From: Paenibacillus sp. BJ-4
Lineage (GTDB): Bacteria > Bacillota > Bacilli > Paenibacillales > Paenibacillaceae
Reading direction: 5' to 3'
DNA: 64,000 bases
Assembly (NCBI RefSeq): GCF_020404765.1
Contig: NZ_JAIVEM010000006.1
Location: 62,001 to 126,000 of the forward strand
Part shown: positions 1 to 10,153 of the stretch, piece by piece
Position numbering within the stretch: the first letter of the stretch is position 1
Layout: the number at the start of each line of letters is the position of its first letter
Notes under the pieces: generated by a model
Databases searched by the model: none
What the model was told of the DNA's origin: nothing
What the model saw: only the letters and a program-made list of their open reading frames with translations
Translations under genes and position numbers: made by a program

Positions 1-54
1 AACTAAAGACGGAATTGCCGTGTGTTTGATTATACGGCATTACTAACTTTAGTT
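1..54. repeat. Imperfect nested inverted repeat upstream of fabF
   Basis: Outer arms AACTAAAG (1-8) and CTTTAGTT (47-54) enclose inner arms TGCCGT and ACGGCA. It could be the end of a hairpin behind the gene to the left (acpP is expected there), but there is no T-run, so a terminator is not supported. Confidence 0.3.
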
Positions 55-129
55 GATTCTATATTATTTCTGCGCACAAAGCGTGCGGCCTTAAAATACA
101 ATTTGCAGTAGACATAGAGGTGATTATCT

Positions 130-1368
130 TTGAAACAACGAGTTGTCATAACAGGAATGGGTGTAATCACTTCGCTGGGACAGGATTTGAACACACTGTG
201 GGATAATCTGATGGCTGGAAAATCTGGCATCAGCCCAATCGAGGCTTTCGATACGACTGACTATCCTACGAAAATAGCCGCTTCCGTGAAGGATTTTAAT
301 CCAGAGGATTATATTGAACGCAAGGACGCACGTAAAATGGACCGCTTTGTACAGTTTGCGGTTGCAGCCAGTAAACTGGCGCTTAAGGATAGCGGACTTG
401 TCATTGGAGAGAATGCGGAAGCTGAGCGTGTTGGTGTATCTGTAGGCTCGGGCATTGGCGGATTGGGTACTTGGGAGGATCAGCATCGTACATTAATGGA
501 AAAGGGACCTAAACGCGTAAGCCCTTTCTTTATCCCGATGATGATTGCCAATATGGGCTCCGGTCAAGTGTCCATTTCACTCGGTGCCAAAGGACCCAAT
601 ACATCGCCAGTAACGGCTTGTGCCACAGGCAGTCATGCCATTGGTGATTCCTACCGTATGATTCAGCGTGGTGATGCTGACGTCATGATCTGCGGCGGAG
701 CTGAGGCGACGATTCGTCCGATCGGTATGGCTGGATTTTGTTCCATGCGGGCGATGTCCACACGTAACGATGAACCTGAAAAGGCAAGCCGGCCTTTTGA
801 TACGGAAAGAGATGGATTCGTGATGGGCGAAGGCTCTGGTGTTCTGATCCTGGAATCGCTGGATCATGCTTTGGAGCGTGGTGCGCGTATTTACGGTGAA
901 GTAATTGGCTATGGATTGTCCGGCGATGCTCATCATATGACGGAGCCTGATCCTGAGGGTGCGGCACGCTGCATCAGAATGGCGATCCGCGATGCTGGAT
1001 TGAAGCCGGAGGAGATTGATTATATCAACGCTCACGGCACATCGACTCCAGTGGGTGATAAATCTGAAACGGAAGCAGTCAAGAAAACGCTTGGAGAGCA
1101 TGCTTATAAGGTGGCGATCAGCTCAACCAAGTCGATGACAGGGCATCTATTGGGTGCAGCGGGCGGCGTTGAAGCTATAATCTGTGGTCTTGCCCTTCAG
1201 CATCAGACGATTCCGCCTACGATTAATCTGGATAATCAAGACCCGGAATGCGATCTTGATTATGTGCCTAACAAGCCAAGAAAAGCGGAACTGAATGTGG
1301 TTATGTCCAATTCCTTTGGTTTTGGCGGTCACAATGCTACGGTTATTCTAAAAAAATATGAAGCGTAA
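130..1368 (+). CDS. fabF: 3-oxoacyl-ACP synthase II (FabF)
   Basis: Condensing enzyme of type II fatty acid synthesis: it joins malonyl-ACP to a growing acyl-ACP in the cytosol. The 412-aa protein has the full thiolase-fold KAS II signature. The nucleophile is Cys164 in TACATGSHA, the first catalytic His lies in [11 protein letters not shown], the second in [11 protein letters not shown], and the C-terminal glycine motif is FGFGGHN. The start is TTG at 130, preceded by AGAGGTGAT; the protein then begins [11 protein letters not shown], the family's usual N-terminus. It is followed 12 bp later by rnc, in the common Firmicutes order acpP-fabF-rnc-smc; acpP should lie just left of the window. Complete and ordinary. 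Confidence 0.97.
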   Translation: MKQRVVITGMGVITSLGQDLNTLWDNLMAGKSGISPIEAFDTTDYPTKIAASVKDFNPEDYIERKDARKMDRFVQFAVAASKLALKDSGLVIGENAEAERVGVSVGSGIGGLGTWEDQHRTLMEKGPKRVSPFFIPMMIANMGSGQVSISLGAKGPNTSPVTACATGSHAIGDSYRMIQRGDADVMICGGAEATIRPIGMAGFCSMRAMSTRNDEPEKASRPFDTERDGFVMGEGSGVLILESLDHALERGARIYGEVIGYGLSGDAHHMTEPDPEGAARCIRMAIRDAGLKPEEIDYINAHGTSTPVGDKSETEAVKKTLGEHAYKVAISSTKSMTGHLLGAAGGVEAIICGLALQHQTIPPTINLDNQDPECDLDYVPNKPRKAELNVVMSNSFGFGGHNATVILKKYEA

Positions 1369-1380
1369 GGGGTCAGTTCG

Positions 1381-2079
1381 TTGAGTGGAGACTTGAAGCA
1401 ATTACAGCAGAAACTTCATATTCAATTCAACAATCGGCAGCTTCTGAAGCAGGCCTTTACGCACGCTTCCTACGTAAACGAACATCGGTTCAGTCAGCAT
1501 GCAGACAATGAGCGCCTTGAGTTTTTAGGTGACGCTGTGCTGGAGCTGACTGTATCCGAGCAATTGTACAATCAATACCCTAACCGACCCGAAGGCGAAT
1601 TGACCAAGCTGCGCGCAGCTATTGTCTGCGAGCCTTCTCTGGTGAAGTTTGCTGTCGGGCTTGAGTTCGGGCAATATGTACTGCTTGGAAAAGGCGAGGA
1701 GCTAACGGGTGGACGTACTCGTCCGGCTTTGCTCGCTGATGTGTTCGAAGCGTTCGTAGGCGCGCTTTATTTGGATCAGGGTCTGGAGGCCGTCCGGTCG
1801 TTTCTAGAACGTTATATTTTTCCTCAAATTGTGTTAAATGGTAAGCTCCAGATGAGTGATTTTAAAACAGAGCTTCAGGAACTGACGCAGCATCATAACA
1901 TGGGGATGCTTGAATACAAGATTGTAGAGGAGCGCGGACCTGCCCATGAGCGCGAGTTTGTAGCCGAGGTATATATGGACAGCGAACGGCTGGGGGCAGG
2001 TACAGGTCGCTCCAAAAAAGAAGCTGAGCAGCAAGCGGCGGCAGTAGCTTTAAACCGTTTGAAGCTGGCGGAATCGTAA
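1381..2079 (+). CDS. rnc: Ribonuclease III
   Basis: Double-strand-specific endoribonuclease that processes rRNA precursors and other structured RNA. The 232-aa protein carries the RNase III signature [13 protein letters not shown] near residue 45, with the acidic metal ligands of the catalytic centre, and a second acidic cluster at [15 protein letters not shown]-terminal double-stranded RNA-binding domain begins near DFKTELQEL and ends with the Lys/Ala-rich [13 protein letters not shown] helix. The start is TTG at 1381 behind AAGGGGTCAG, 12 bp after fabF, so the two are probably co-transcribed. A strong terminator follows at 2131-2197. Confidence 0.96.
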   Translation: MSGDLKQLQQKLHIQFNNRQLLKQAFTHASYVNEHRFSQHADNERLEFLGDAVLELTVSEQLYNQYPNRPEGELTKLRAAIVCEPSLVKFAVGLEFGQYVLLGKGEELTGGRTRPALLADVFEAFVGALYLDQGLEAVRSFLERYIFPQIVLNGKLQMSDFKTELQELTQHHNMGMLEYKIVEERGPAHEREFVAEVYMDSERLGAGTGRSKKEAEQQAAAVALNRLKLAES

Positions 2080-2130
2080 TCGGTACCTGAGCGGCCCGGA
2101 CGGGTTGCGCGAGCAGGGGACACAAAGTAA

Positions 2131-2197
2131 GAGCAAAGGGCAGTCCGCGGGGGAGTCCCGGCCCGCAAAGGCGAATGGACTGCGTTTTGCTCTTTTT
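2131..2197 (+). terminator. Intrinsic terminator after rnc
   Basis: Arms GAGCAAA-GGG-CAGTCC and GGACTG-CG-TTTTGCTC pair across a GC-rich loop and are followed directly by TTTTTT. It separates fabF-rnc from smc, so smc probably has its own promoter in the 150 bp that follow or depends on read-through. Confidence 0.85.
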
Positions 2198-2350
2198 TCG
2201 TGGCTTGGCTGTATCGCGTTGAACGTCGATGTTGAACGTTGATAGTGTGCTTTATCCAAAGTAGTCTTGTGCTACAATAGGGATAATTCATGTCCATCAG
2301 GTAAACGGTGTTGTACAAGCATATTTGAAATGTTAGAGGTGAGATTGAGC

Positions 2351-5300
2351 ATGTTTTTAAAGCGCATTGAGCTGGCGGGCTTCAAATCGTTTGCAGATAA
2401 AACGGAAATGGAATTTGTCCGCGGCATTACAGCAGTCGTCGGACCCAACGGAAGCGGAAAAAGTAATATTTCCGATGGCATTCGCTGGGTGCTGGGCGAA
2501 CAGAGCGCCAAATCACTGCGTGGTGGCAAAATGGAGGATATTATTTTTGCTGGTAGTGATGCTCGCAAGGCAGTTAATTATGGTGAAGTATCGCTTACGC
2601 TGGATAATGAAGATCAGGCATTGCCTCTGGATTTTGGCGAAGTCACGGTAACTCGTCGTGTGCATCGAAGTGGCGATAGTGAATATTTCATTAACCGACA
2701 GTCATGCAGACTTCGGGATATTACCGAGCTGTTTATGGATACAGGGATCGGTAAAGAGGCCTACTCCATTATCGGGCAAGGGCGTATTGAAGAGATTTTG
2801 AGTACCCGATCCGAGGACCGGCGAGGTATTTTCGAGGAAGCATCGGGTATCGTAAAATATAAATCACGTAAAAAAGAGGCGGTTCGCAAACTGGATGACA
2901 CGGAGCAAAATTTGCTGCGTATTCACGATTTGGTCAGCGAGCTGGAGGATCAAATCGGCCCGCTTAAGGAGCAATCGGAAAAGGCGATTCATTATAAAGA
3001 GCTGCGTAGTGAGCTGAAATCAAAAGAGATTTCGATGTATGTCTATCAAATCGAGCAAATTCATACTTCGTGGAGCGACGCAACTTCCAAGCTGGCTCTG
3101 CTGCAGCAGGAGCAGCTTCAGCTGTCTACGGTGGTATCCCGCCACGATGCGATGCTGGAAAGTGAGCGCAATGAATTGCGTCAGCTTGAGGAGCAAGTCG
3201 AGCGTCTGCAAAGTGATTTGCTGCAGTATAGTGAGGCTACAGAAAAGAGCGAAGGCTACGGTGAATTGCTGAAAGAGCGCACACGCAATCTGCAGGCTAA
3301 CCGGGAACAGCTTATTCTATCACTCAGCACGAGCGAGGCAAGGCATTCCGATCGCAAAAATGAACTGGATCAGCTAAATGAAAAACTGTCTGCGTTAATT
3401 GTAGAGCTTGAAGAGCTGCGTGAGAGGCTATCTGATGAAGAGGTCAAGCTGATTGGTGTCACAGGTGGTATCAGCCAGGAACAGGAGGAAAGCCTTAAAG
3501 GCAACCTGCTGGAGCTGATGAACCAGATGGCACAGGCGCGCAACGAAATCCGTTATACCGATCAGCAGAAGGAAGCGCTGGAGCGACGGGTGAATCGTGT
3601 CAGTGACGAATCCGGTAAATGGGAAGCACAAAAGGTCGAGCTGGATCAGCGCAAAAAGGGATTGGAAGCTGCCATTCAGAAGCTGGGACAGGAAATCAGT
3701 AGTCTGCGCAGTGGGTATATTCAGGGAAGTGAAAAGTACCAGGCGCTGCAAAAGCTACTGGAAGAAAGCCAAGGCACCATTCGTAAATGGGAACAAAAAC
3801 GTGAGGCTCAAATTTCACGCCGAGATACGATGAAGGAAATGCAGGATGACTTTGACGGCTTTATGCTGGGTGTCAAGGAAGTCTTAAAGGCTTCGCGCAA
3901 GGAGACCTTGCACGGTGTGCATGGAGCGGTTGCAGAGCTGATTCGGGTGCCTGAGCATTTGGAGCAGGCGATGGAAACTGCTTTGGGCGCTTCCGTACAG
4001 CATATCGTAATGGAAAATGAATCGGTATCCAGACAGGCCATCAGCTTTTTGAAGCAACGTCAATTGGGTAGAGCAACATTTTTGCCTATGGATGTCATTC
4101 GCCCGCGTCAAATCGGTGCGGGAGAGCGCCAAATTGTGGAAAATGCTGAGGGCTTTGTCGGAATCGGTGCGGATCTTGTTCAGTATGACGAGCGGTATGC
4201 CGGAATTATAGGCAGTCTCTTGGGTAATGTGGTCATAGCCCGCACGCTGGAAGATGCAAATCGGATTGCCGCCCGTTGCCAATATAGATATCGTGTTGTG
4301 ACGCTGGAAGGTGACGTCGTCAATGCAGGTGGTTCCATGACTGGTGGTAGCCAGTTTAAGAAAAATGCCAATCTGCTTGGACGTAAACGTCAGCTGGATC
4401 AGTTGGATCAAGACATTTTAGATACGGAGCAGCAAATTGCGAGATTACGTCAAAGCGCTGTGGATACCAAGCGCCAGCTGGAGGAGACACAGATCCAGTT
4501 GGACGAGCTGCGTCAGGCCGGAGATGTGAAGCGTGGAGAAGAGCAGCAGACGGCAATGGAGCTCAAGCAGCTGGAGCATGAGCTGCGTCATGTCCTAGAA
4601 CAGCTGGCTGCGTCTAGTCAGGAGAAAAAAGGCTTTGACCAGGAGATAAAAGAGCTGGAAGCTGCACGTGAAGAAGCGTTGGTAAAGCTGGCTGCACTGG
4701 AGGAGGAAGAGAAGAAAACCCACCAAGCCATTCACGCCGCCGAATTTGCGCGTAAAGCCAACGAATCAGCCAAGGAGCAACTGCAAGGAGAACTTACGAA
4801 TCTCAAGGTTAGAGAAGGCAAGCTGGATCAGGAGCGTTTTTCACTGGAAGAGCAACTGCGCAGATTGCGTGGAGATTATGATACTCTTGGCAAGGATTCG
4901 AGGCAGAATAAGACCTTGCTTGCTTCCATCGAAGCTGATCTGCTAACCAATGAGCAGGAAAGCGTAAAGCAGATTGAAAATCTCAATCAATACCGTTTGA
5001 AAAAGGAAGAAGCCTCGCAGCAGTTGGAGTTTAAGCGGGCTGCACGCAGCAGCTTGTCCAAAAAGCTGGAAATGGCTGAGAACGAGACAAAAGAGCAGCG
5101 AATTCAGCTTAAATCGGTCGAAGAGCTACTTCGTCAAACGGAAATTGGAGTGAACCGGCTTGATGTAGAGCTGGAAAACGTACTCAAAAAATTAAGCGAT
5201 GATTATGAACTCAGCTATGAGCTGGCCAAGCAGCGCTATCCCGTACCGGAAGATATTGAAGGCACGCAGGCTGAAGTGCAAAGGCTCAAACACGGTATTT

Positions 5301-5920
5301 CCGAGCTAGGCGAGGTAAATCTGGGTGCTATTGAGGAATATCAGCGTGTGCATGAGCGGTATACGTTTCTCGATGAGCAAAAGTCTGATCTGGTGGAGGC
5401 CAAAACCACGCTCTATCAGGTTATTCGTGAAATGGATGATGAAATGTCCAAACGCTTCAAATCCACGTTCGATGCCATTCGGCGCGAATTTGGCACGGTT
5501 TTCTCCAAGCTGTTCGGAGGCGGGCGTGCCGATCTGGTACTGCTTGACCCGGAACGTTTACTGGAGACGGGAATTGACATTGTAGCTCAGCCACCAGGCA
5601 AAAAACTGCAAAACCTGCAGCTGCTGTCGGGCGGTGAGCGGGCGTTAACTGCGATGGCGTTGCTGTTTGCCATTTTACATGTTAAACCTGTTCCATTCTG
5701 TGTACTGGATGAAGTAGAGGCCGCATTGGACGAAGCTAACGTGGTGCGTTTTGCACAGTATTTACGGGAATTCTCGCAGCAGACACAGTTCATTGTAGTT
5801 ACTCATCGCAAGGGTACAATGGAAGAATCCGACGTGCTGTATGGGGTTACGATGGAGGAAGGCGGGGTTTCCAAACTCGTGTCTGTCAAGCTTGACAGTG
5901 ACGAAGCTGAGATTGCCTGA
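2351..5920 (+). CDS. smc: Chromosome segregation ATPase SMC
   Basis: ATPase core of the bacterial condensin (SMC-ScpA-ScpB), which compacts and segregates the nucleoid. I place the start at ATG 2351 because the reading then begins MFLKRIELAGFKSFADKT, the standard Smc N-terminus, behind AGAGGTGAG; the frame is open further upstream without support. Length 1189 aa, normal for the family. Walker A is GPNGSGKS (residues 31-38). Long coiled coils flank a hinge around residues 500-680. The C-terminal half of the ATPase has the signature LLSGGERALTAMALL and Walker B FCVLDEVEAALDEAN. ftsY follows after 38 bp. Confidence 0.97.
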   Translation: MFLKRIELAGFKSFADKTEMEFVRGITAVVGPNGSGKSNISDGIRWVLGEQSAKSLRGGKMEDIIFAGSDARKAVNYGEVSLTLDNEDQALPLDFGEVTVTRRVHRSGDSEYFINRQSCRLRDITELFMDTGIGKEAYSIIGQGRIEEILSTRSEDRRGIFEEASGIVKYKSRKKEAVRKLDDTEQNLLRIHDLVSELEDQIGPLKEQSEKAIHYKELRSELKSKEISMYVYQIEQIHTSWSDATSKLALLQQEQLQLSTVVSRHDAMLESERNELRQLEEQVERLQSDLLQYSEATEKSEGYGELLKERTRNLQANREQLILSLSTSEARHSDRKNELDQLNEKLSALIVELEELRERLSDEEVKLIGVTGGISQEQEESLKGNLLELMNQMAQARNEIRYTDQQKEALERRVNRVSDESGKWEAQKVELDQRKKGLEAAIQKLGQEISSLRSGYIQGSEKYQALQKLLEESQGTIRKWEQKREAQISRRDTMKEMQDDFDGFMLGVKEVLKASRKETLHGVHGAVAELIRVPEHLEQAMETALGASVQHIVMENESVSRQAISFLKQRQLGRATFLPMDVIRPRQIGAGERQIVENAEGFVGIGADLVQYDERYAGIIGSLLGNVVIARTLEDANRIAARCQYRYRVVTLEGDVVNAGGSMTGGSQFKKNANLLGRKRQLDQLDQDILDTEQQIARLRQSAVDTKRQLEETQIQLDELRQAGDVKRGEEQQTAMELKQLEHELRHVLEQLAASSQEKKGFDQEIKELEAAREEALVKLAALEEEEKKTHQAIHAAEFARKANESAKEQLQGELTNLKVREGKLDQERFSLEEQLRRLRGDYDTLGKDSRQNKTLLASIEADLLTNEQESVKQIENLNQYRLKKEEASQQLEFKRAARSSLSKKLEMAENETKEQRIQLKSVEELLRQTEIGVNRLDVELENVLKKLSDDYELSYELAKQRYPVPEDIEGTQAEVQRLKHGISELGEVNLGAIEEYQRVHERYTFLDEQKSDLVEAKTTLYQVIREMDDEMSKRFKSTFDAIRREFGTVFSKLFGGGRADLVLLDPERLLETGIDIVAQPPGKKLQNLQLLSGGERALTAMALLFAILHVKPVPFCVLDEVEAALDEANVVRFAQYLREFSQQTQFIVVTHRKGTMEESDVLYGVTMEEGGVSKLVSVKLDSDEAEIA

Positions 5921-5958
5921 TATCAAATAACATACTTTCAAATCAACGGAGGGAACCT

Positions 5959-6975
5959 ATGAGTTTCTTTAGAAAATTAAAGGAAAGCATTGCAAGCAAA
6001 ACGGAATCCGTCACAAAACAGTTCAAGGATGGGCTGGAAAAAACAAGAAAAGGCTTTGTTGAAAAAGTAACGGATCTGATGATTCGCCGCAAAAAGATTG
6101 ATGAGGAGTTTTATGAGGAACTGGAAGAAATTCTGATTGGAGCGGACGTAGGTGTCAACACGGTTATGAACCTCATTGAAGATCTGCGGGTAGAAGTGAA
6201 AAAACGCAAAATCGAGGACGCATCCGAGCTTCAGCCTGTATTGTCGGAAAAGCTATCCGAGCTGCTGCGAGGCAATGACAATAGTCAGCTCCAAATGAGC
6301 ACTAACGGAATTACAGTCATTCTATTCGTCGGAGTCAACGGTGTCGGCAAAACAACAACGATCGGTAAGCTGGCGCATCGTTTTAAACAAGAGGGTAAAA
6401 AAGTGCTGCTGGCTGCCGGAGATACGTTCCGTGCAGGTGCGATTGAACAGTTGGAGGTATGGGGGCAACGGGCAGGCGTTGAGGTCATTAAGCAGCAATC
6501 CGGTTCCGACCCGGCTGCGGTTATGTTTGATGCCGTACAGGCTGCGAAGCAGCGTCAGGTAGATGTTTTGCTGTGTGATACTGCTGGACGTCTTCAGAAT
6601 AAAAGTAATCTGATGGAGGAGCTGAACAAAATTTTCCGTGTTATCCAGCGTGAAATCCCAGACGCTCCTCATGAAGTGCTGCTGGTACTTGATGCCACGA
6701 CCGGACAAAATGCACTTAACCAAGCCAAGCTGTTTGGAGAGAAAAGTGGCGTAACCGGGCTGGTACTGACAAAGTTGGATGGTACAGCGAAGGGTGGAAT
6801 TGTGGTGGCAATTCGCCAAGAGCTTAATTTGCCTGTTAAACTGGTGGGCTTGGGTGAAAAAATAGAAGATCTTCAACCGTTTGATTCTGAGCAATTCGTC
6901 CATGCGTTGTTTGCGGGCTTGATTCAGGAAGAGACTGGGGAAGCAACTGCTGCTGGCGAGGAAGAACAACGCTGA
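5959..6975 (+). CDS. ftsY: Signal recognition particle receptor FtsY
   Basis: SRP receptor GTPase at the membrane; it docks ribosome-nascent chain-SRP complexes for co-translational insertion. The 338-aa protein has a short basic N-terminus, a four-helix N domain and an SRP-type GTPase domain with GVNGVGKTTTIGKLA (G1), DTFRAGAIEQL (insertion box), DTAGR (G3) and TKLDGTAKGG (G4). Start ATG 5959 sits behind CGGAGGGAACC. It lacks the long acidic A domain of proteobacterial FtsY, as is usual in Firmicutes. Its partner ffh lies 1.4 kb downstream. Confidence 0.97.
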   Translation: MSFFRKLKESIASKTESVTKQFKDGLEKTRKGFVEKVTDLMIRRKKIDEEFYEELEEILIGADVGVNTVMNLIEDLRVEVKKRKIEDASELQPVLSEKLSELLRGNDNSQLQMSTNGITVILFVGVNGVGKTTTIGKLAHRFKQEGKKVLLAAGDTFRAGAIEQLEVWGQRAGVEVIKQQSGSDPAAVMFDAVQAAKQRQVDVLLCDTAGRLQNKSNLMEELNKIFRVIQREIPDAPHEVLLVLDATTGQNALNQAKLFGEKSGVTGLVLTKLDGTAKGGIVVAIRQELNLPVKLVGLGEKIEDLQPFDSEQFVHALFAGLIQEETGEATAAGEEEQR

Positions 6976-7168
6976 TTTAGATCGTGCAGGATGGTCTGGA
7001 AAGTTTGGATGACGCCTTGTAATCGTATAACTTTTCAGGTTTGGGGCTTGGGTTGGTCCTGTTGCTGCTTGTGATGGTGGAGATATATAATGAGAGCAAC
7101 GGGTCTGTCGATGCCGGATATATATTGTTGTATATAAAATACTTTACAGAAAGCCGGGTGAAGAACCG

Positions 7169-7819
7169 ATGGCGAACACCTATACTTATTCCCGACGGGA
7201 GGAAGTAGCCAACGCGATTACACATGGAATTGGAGTCGTTTTAAGTGTAGCGGCGCTTGTGCTGCTCATTGTTTTTGCCAGCTTAAAAGGAACTGCTTGG
7301 CATGTGGTCAGCTTTACGATTTACGGGATAACAATGCTGCTGTTGTACACCAATTCCACGTTGCTTCATAGCTTGCGTGAAGGGAAATTGAAGGATTTGT
7401 TCGAAATATTTGATCATTCCTGCATTTACCTGTTCATTGCGGGCAGCTACACCCCGTTTATGCTCGTTGCACTGCGAGGGACTTTGGGCTGGACGCTGTT
7501 TGGAGTGGTTTGGGGTATCGCTTTGTTCGGTGTGCTGTTCAAGGCGTTCTTCACCAAACGCTTTCTGTTCATGTCTACCGTGTTCTACATTGTGATGGGC
7601 TGGCTCATCATCATTGCCTGGAACCCTCTGGTGGCGGTAGTTCCCGCCGGAGGGATGACGTTACTGTTCGTAGGTGGTCTTCTGTACACGTTGGGCACGA
7701 TTTTCTATGTGTGGCGTGCATTTCCGTATCATCATGCAATCTGGCATCTGTTTGTTTTGGCAGGCAGCACACTTCATTTTCTGGCTGTTCTGCTGTATCT
7801 TACTCCAGTCAGGGTTTAA
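7169..7819 (+). CDS. Hemolysin III / PAQR-type membrane protein
   Basis: 216-aa integral membrane protein of the hemolysin III (YqfA/PAQR-like) family. The N-terminal EEVANAITHGIGVVLS stretch is the family's first signature, and seven hydrophobic segments follow, with conserved His in the ANAITHG, HSCIYLFIAGSYTPF and AIWHLFVLAGSTLHF stretches, the last two being the putative metal-site histidines. In eukaryotic relatives these form a membrane zinc hydrolase or receptor core; the bacterial role is unclear and the name hemolysin is historical. Start ATG 7169 lies behind an AAGCCGGGTGAAG stretch. A strong terminator follows. Its place between ftsY and ylxM is probably a lineage-specific insertion in the operon. 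Confidence 0.85.
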   Translation: MANTYTYSRREEVANAITHGIGVVLSVAALVLLIVFASLKGTAWHVVSFTIYGITMLLLYTNSTLLHSLREGKLKDLFEIFDHSCIYLFIAGSYTPFMLVALRGTLGWTLFGVVWGIALFGVLFKAFFTKRFLFMSTVFYIVMGWLIIIAWNPLVAVVPAGGMTLLFVGGLLYTLGTIFYVWRAFPYHHAIWHLFVLAGSTLHFLAVLLYLTPVRV

Positions 7820-7835
7820 GAAACAGAGGGAAAAA

Positions 7836-7880
7836 GTCGATCCGTAATTCTATTTAAGAATTGTGGATCGGCTTTTTTTT
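7836..7880 (+). terminator. Intrinsic terminator after the hemolysin III gene
   Basis: Arms GTCGATCC-GTAATTCT and AGAATTGT-GGATCGGC form a long stem with an ATTTA-type loop, followed by TTTTTTTT. The ylxM-ffh transcript therefore probably starts after this point. Confidence 0.9.
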
Positions 7881-7993
7881 ATATGACAAGGGATAACGCT
7901 TGACATCTTCTTTTCTTTTATGTATCATAAGGAACGTTGAAAAGAACTGTAAAGTGTTTTTCCTTGACGATGGAGGTAATGGAGGTATCGGTG

Positions 7994-8362
7994 ATGAGTC
8001 AGGAGAATCGGCTGGAAAAAACAAACCGAATTAACCGACTGTTTGACTTCTATGAACCTCTCCTTACGGAGAAGCAACAGATGTTTTTGAAATATTACTT
8101 CCATGATGATTTTTCTCTGGGAGAAATTGCTTCGGAATTTGAAATTAGCCGTCAGGCAGTGTATGAACATATTAAACGTGCCGAACAGGTACTTGAAATG
8201 TATGAGGAAAAGCTTGGATTGCTGAGTAAGCATGAACGCAGAAGCCAAGATCTGAAAGAACTAAACACAGCGTTGCATGAGGCATTCGGTAAGATGGGCG
8301 AGGCCCATGAAGGCACTCTGCAGCATGTTCATCAAATTGTAAATCGCCTGCAGGAATTGTAG
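7994..8362 (+). CDS. ylxM: YlxM-family helix-turn-helix protein (SRP-associated)
   Basis: 122-aa UPF0122/YlxM protein, a sigma-70 region-4-like helix-turn-helix protein almost always encoded directly before ffh; family members have been reported to bind SRP components. The segment LFDFYEPLLTEKQQMFLKYYFHDD followed by SLGEIASEFEISRQAVYEHIKRAEQ is the typical HTH. The frame is open further upstream, but ATG 7994 follows GGAGGTATC at good spacing and gives the normal length; GTG 7991 is an alternative. ffh begins 52 bp downstream. Confidence 0.9.
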   Translation: MSQENRLEKTNRINRLFDFYEPLLTEKQQMFLKYYFHDDFSLGEIASEFEISRQAVYEHIKRAEQVLEMYEEKLGLLSKHERRSQDLKELNTALHEAFGKMGEAHEGTLQHVHQIVNRLQEL

Positions 8363-8414
8363 GTCATATAAATGAGTAGACAAACAACCCTGGTAGACAA
8401 GGAGGTGCGAAAGT

Positions 8415-9791
8415 ATGGCATTTGAAGGATTATCGACACGCTTGCAAAATGTATTCAGTAAGCTGCGCGGCAAAGGGAAAGTGTCTGAGGATGATGTAGC
8501 TCAGGCGATGCGTGAAGTGCGATTGGCTTTGCTTGAGGCGGACGTTAACTTCAAGGTTGTAAAGGACTTTATTGCCAAGGTAAAAGAGAAGTCCGTTGGT
8601 AAGGAAGTGATGGACAGCTTTACGCCAGGCATGGTCATCATCGACATCGTGAACAAGGAACTGACCGAGTTGATGGGTGGCAGCCAGGCCAAGCTTGCCA
8701 AAGCAAACAAACCGCCTACAGTCATTATGATGGTGGGTCTCCAGGGTGCAGGTAAAACGACGACGTCCGGTAAACTGGCGAAGTTGTTGCAAAAGCAAAA
8801 TCATCGTCCGTTGCTTGTAGCTGGTGATATTTATAGACCGGCCGCAATCAAGCAACTCCAGATTCTGGGTGAGCAGATCAATGCCCCTGTATTTACTCTC
8901 GGAGATCAGACAAGCCCCGTGGATATTGCAAAGCAGGGTTTGCAGCATGCTAAGGATAACGGTAACGATTACGTTATTATAGATACTGCTGGTCGTCTTC
9001 ATGTTGATGAAGAGCTCATGGAAGAGTTGCGTCAGATTCATGCTAACGTCAAGCCAGACGAAGTTCTGCTGGTGGTAGATAGCATGACGGGGCAGGACGC
9101 GGTTAACGTTGCAGAGCACTTTAACAGTAGTCTGGAGCTAACGGGGGTTGTATTGACGAAGTTGGATGGTGACACCCGTGGTGGTGCGGCCTTGTCAGTT
9201 AAGGCTGTGACTGGCTGCCCGATCAAGTTTGCTACATTGGGTGAAAAGCTGGATGCGATGGAGCCTTTTCATCCGGAACGGATGGCTTCACGGATTTTGG
9301 GTATGGGCGATATGTTGTCCCTGATTGAAAAAGCGCAATCCAATATCGACGCTGACAAGGCGAAGGAAATGGAACGGAAAATGCGCAATGCCGAGTTTAC
9401 GTTCGAAGATTTTCTGGAGCAGATGGATCAGGTTAAAAAGCTTGGCCCGATTGACCAGATTCTTGATATGATTCCCGGCATGGGCAACATGAAGCAAATG
9501 AAAGATGTCAAAGTGGATGACAAGCAGATGGGCCGTATTGAGGCTATCGTGCATTCAATGACTACACAAGAAAAGCAAAATCCGGACATGATTAATCATA
9601 GTCGGCGCAAACGGATTGCTGTAGGTAGTGGAACATCGCTGGCAGAGGTAAATCGTCTGATCAAACAATTTGACGAAATGCGCCGCATGATGAAGCAGTT
9701 CTCAGATATGATGGGGCCTAAAGGTGGTAAAAACAAGGCTCTTAAGCAGTTGAAGGGTATGGGTAAAGGCTTGAAGTTTCCATTTCGTTAA
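8415..9791 (+). CDS. ffh: Signal recognition particle GTPase Ffh
   Basis: Protein subunit of the SRP; binds signal sequences on nascent chains and scRNA, and pairs with FtsY. The 458-aa protein has the N domain, G domain (GLQGAGKTTTSGKLA, DIYRPAAIKQL, DTAGR, TKLDGDTRGGAALS) and a methionine-rich M domain from about residue 300 with the RNA-binding RRKRIAVGSG motif. It ends in a basic Gly/Lys tail. Start ATG 8415 follows AAGGAGGTG. rpsP follows after 66 bp, the standard order. Confidence 0.97.
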   Translation: MAFEGLSTRLQNVFSKLRGKGKVSEDDVAQAMREVRLALLEADVNFKVVKDFIAKVKEKSVGKEVMDSFTPGMVIIDIVNKELTELMGGSQAKLAKANKPPTVIMMVGLQGAGKTTTSGKLAKLLQKQNHRPLLVAGDIYRPAAIKQLQILGEQINAPVFTLGDQTSPVDIAKQGLQHAKDNGNDYVIIDTAGRLHVDEELMEELRQIHANVKPDEVLLVVDSMTGQDAVNVAEHFNSSLELTGVVLTKLDGDTRGGAALSVKAVTGCPIKFATLGEKLDAMEPFHPERMASRILGMGDMLSLIEKAQSNIDADKAKEMERKMRNAEFTFEDFLEQMDQVKKLGPIDQILDMIPGMGNMKQMKDVKVDDKQMGRIEAIVHSMTTQEKQNPDMINHSRRKRIAVGSGTSLAEVNRLIKQFDEMRRMMKQFSDMMGPKGGKNKALKQLKGMGKGLKFPFR

Positions 9792-9857
9792 GGCCCTGAG
9801 GCCGTTGGGATAATGGATAACAATATACAGTCTACTTTTTGAAGGAGGTGAATTTTC

Positions 9858-10130
9858 GTGGCAGTTCGTATTCGTCTGAAACGTATGGGTGCGCATAAAG
9901 CTCCTTTCTATCGCGTCGTGGTATCTGATTCCCGTTCCCCGCGTGACGGTCGTTTTATCGAAGAAATCGGTTATTACAACCCTATTACAGTACCAGCGGT
10001 TGTAAAAATTGATGAAGATAAAGCGCTGAAATGGTTGCAAGATGGTGCACAAGCATCCGATACAGTCCGCAACTTGCTTAGCAAAGCGGGCGTGATGAAA
10101 AAGTTTCATGAGCTTAAACAACAGAAATAA
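9858..10130 (+). CDS. rpsP: 30S ribosomal protein S16
   Basis: 90-aa small-subunit protein that stabilises the 16S 5' domain. It begins [32 protein letters not shown], a diagnostic S16 start, and continues with IEEIGYYNP. The GTG start at 9858 follows the strong site GAAGGAGGTG. khpA follows 23 bp downstream. Confidence 0.97.
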   Translation: MAVRIRLKRMGAHKAPFYRVVVSDSRSPRDGRFIEEIGYYNPITVPAVVKIDEDKALKWLQDGAQASDTVRNLLSKAGVMKKFHELKQQK

Positions 10131-10153
10131 GGTGCTGATTCGGAGGGTCAATT

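Noticed and set aside
577..1101. Reverse-strand frame inside fabF
   Set aside because: Shadow of a strongly conserved gene; no start signal and no recognisable protein.
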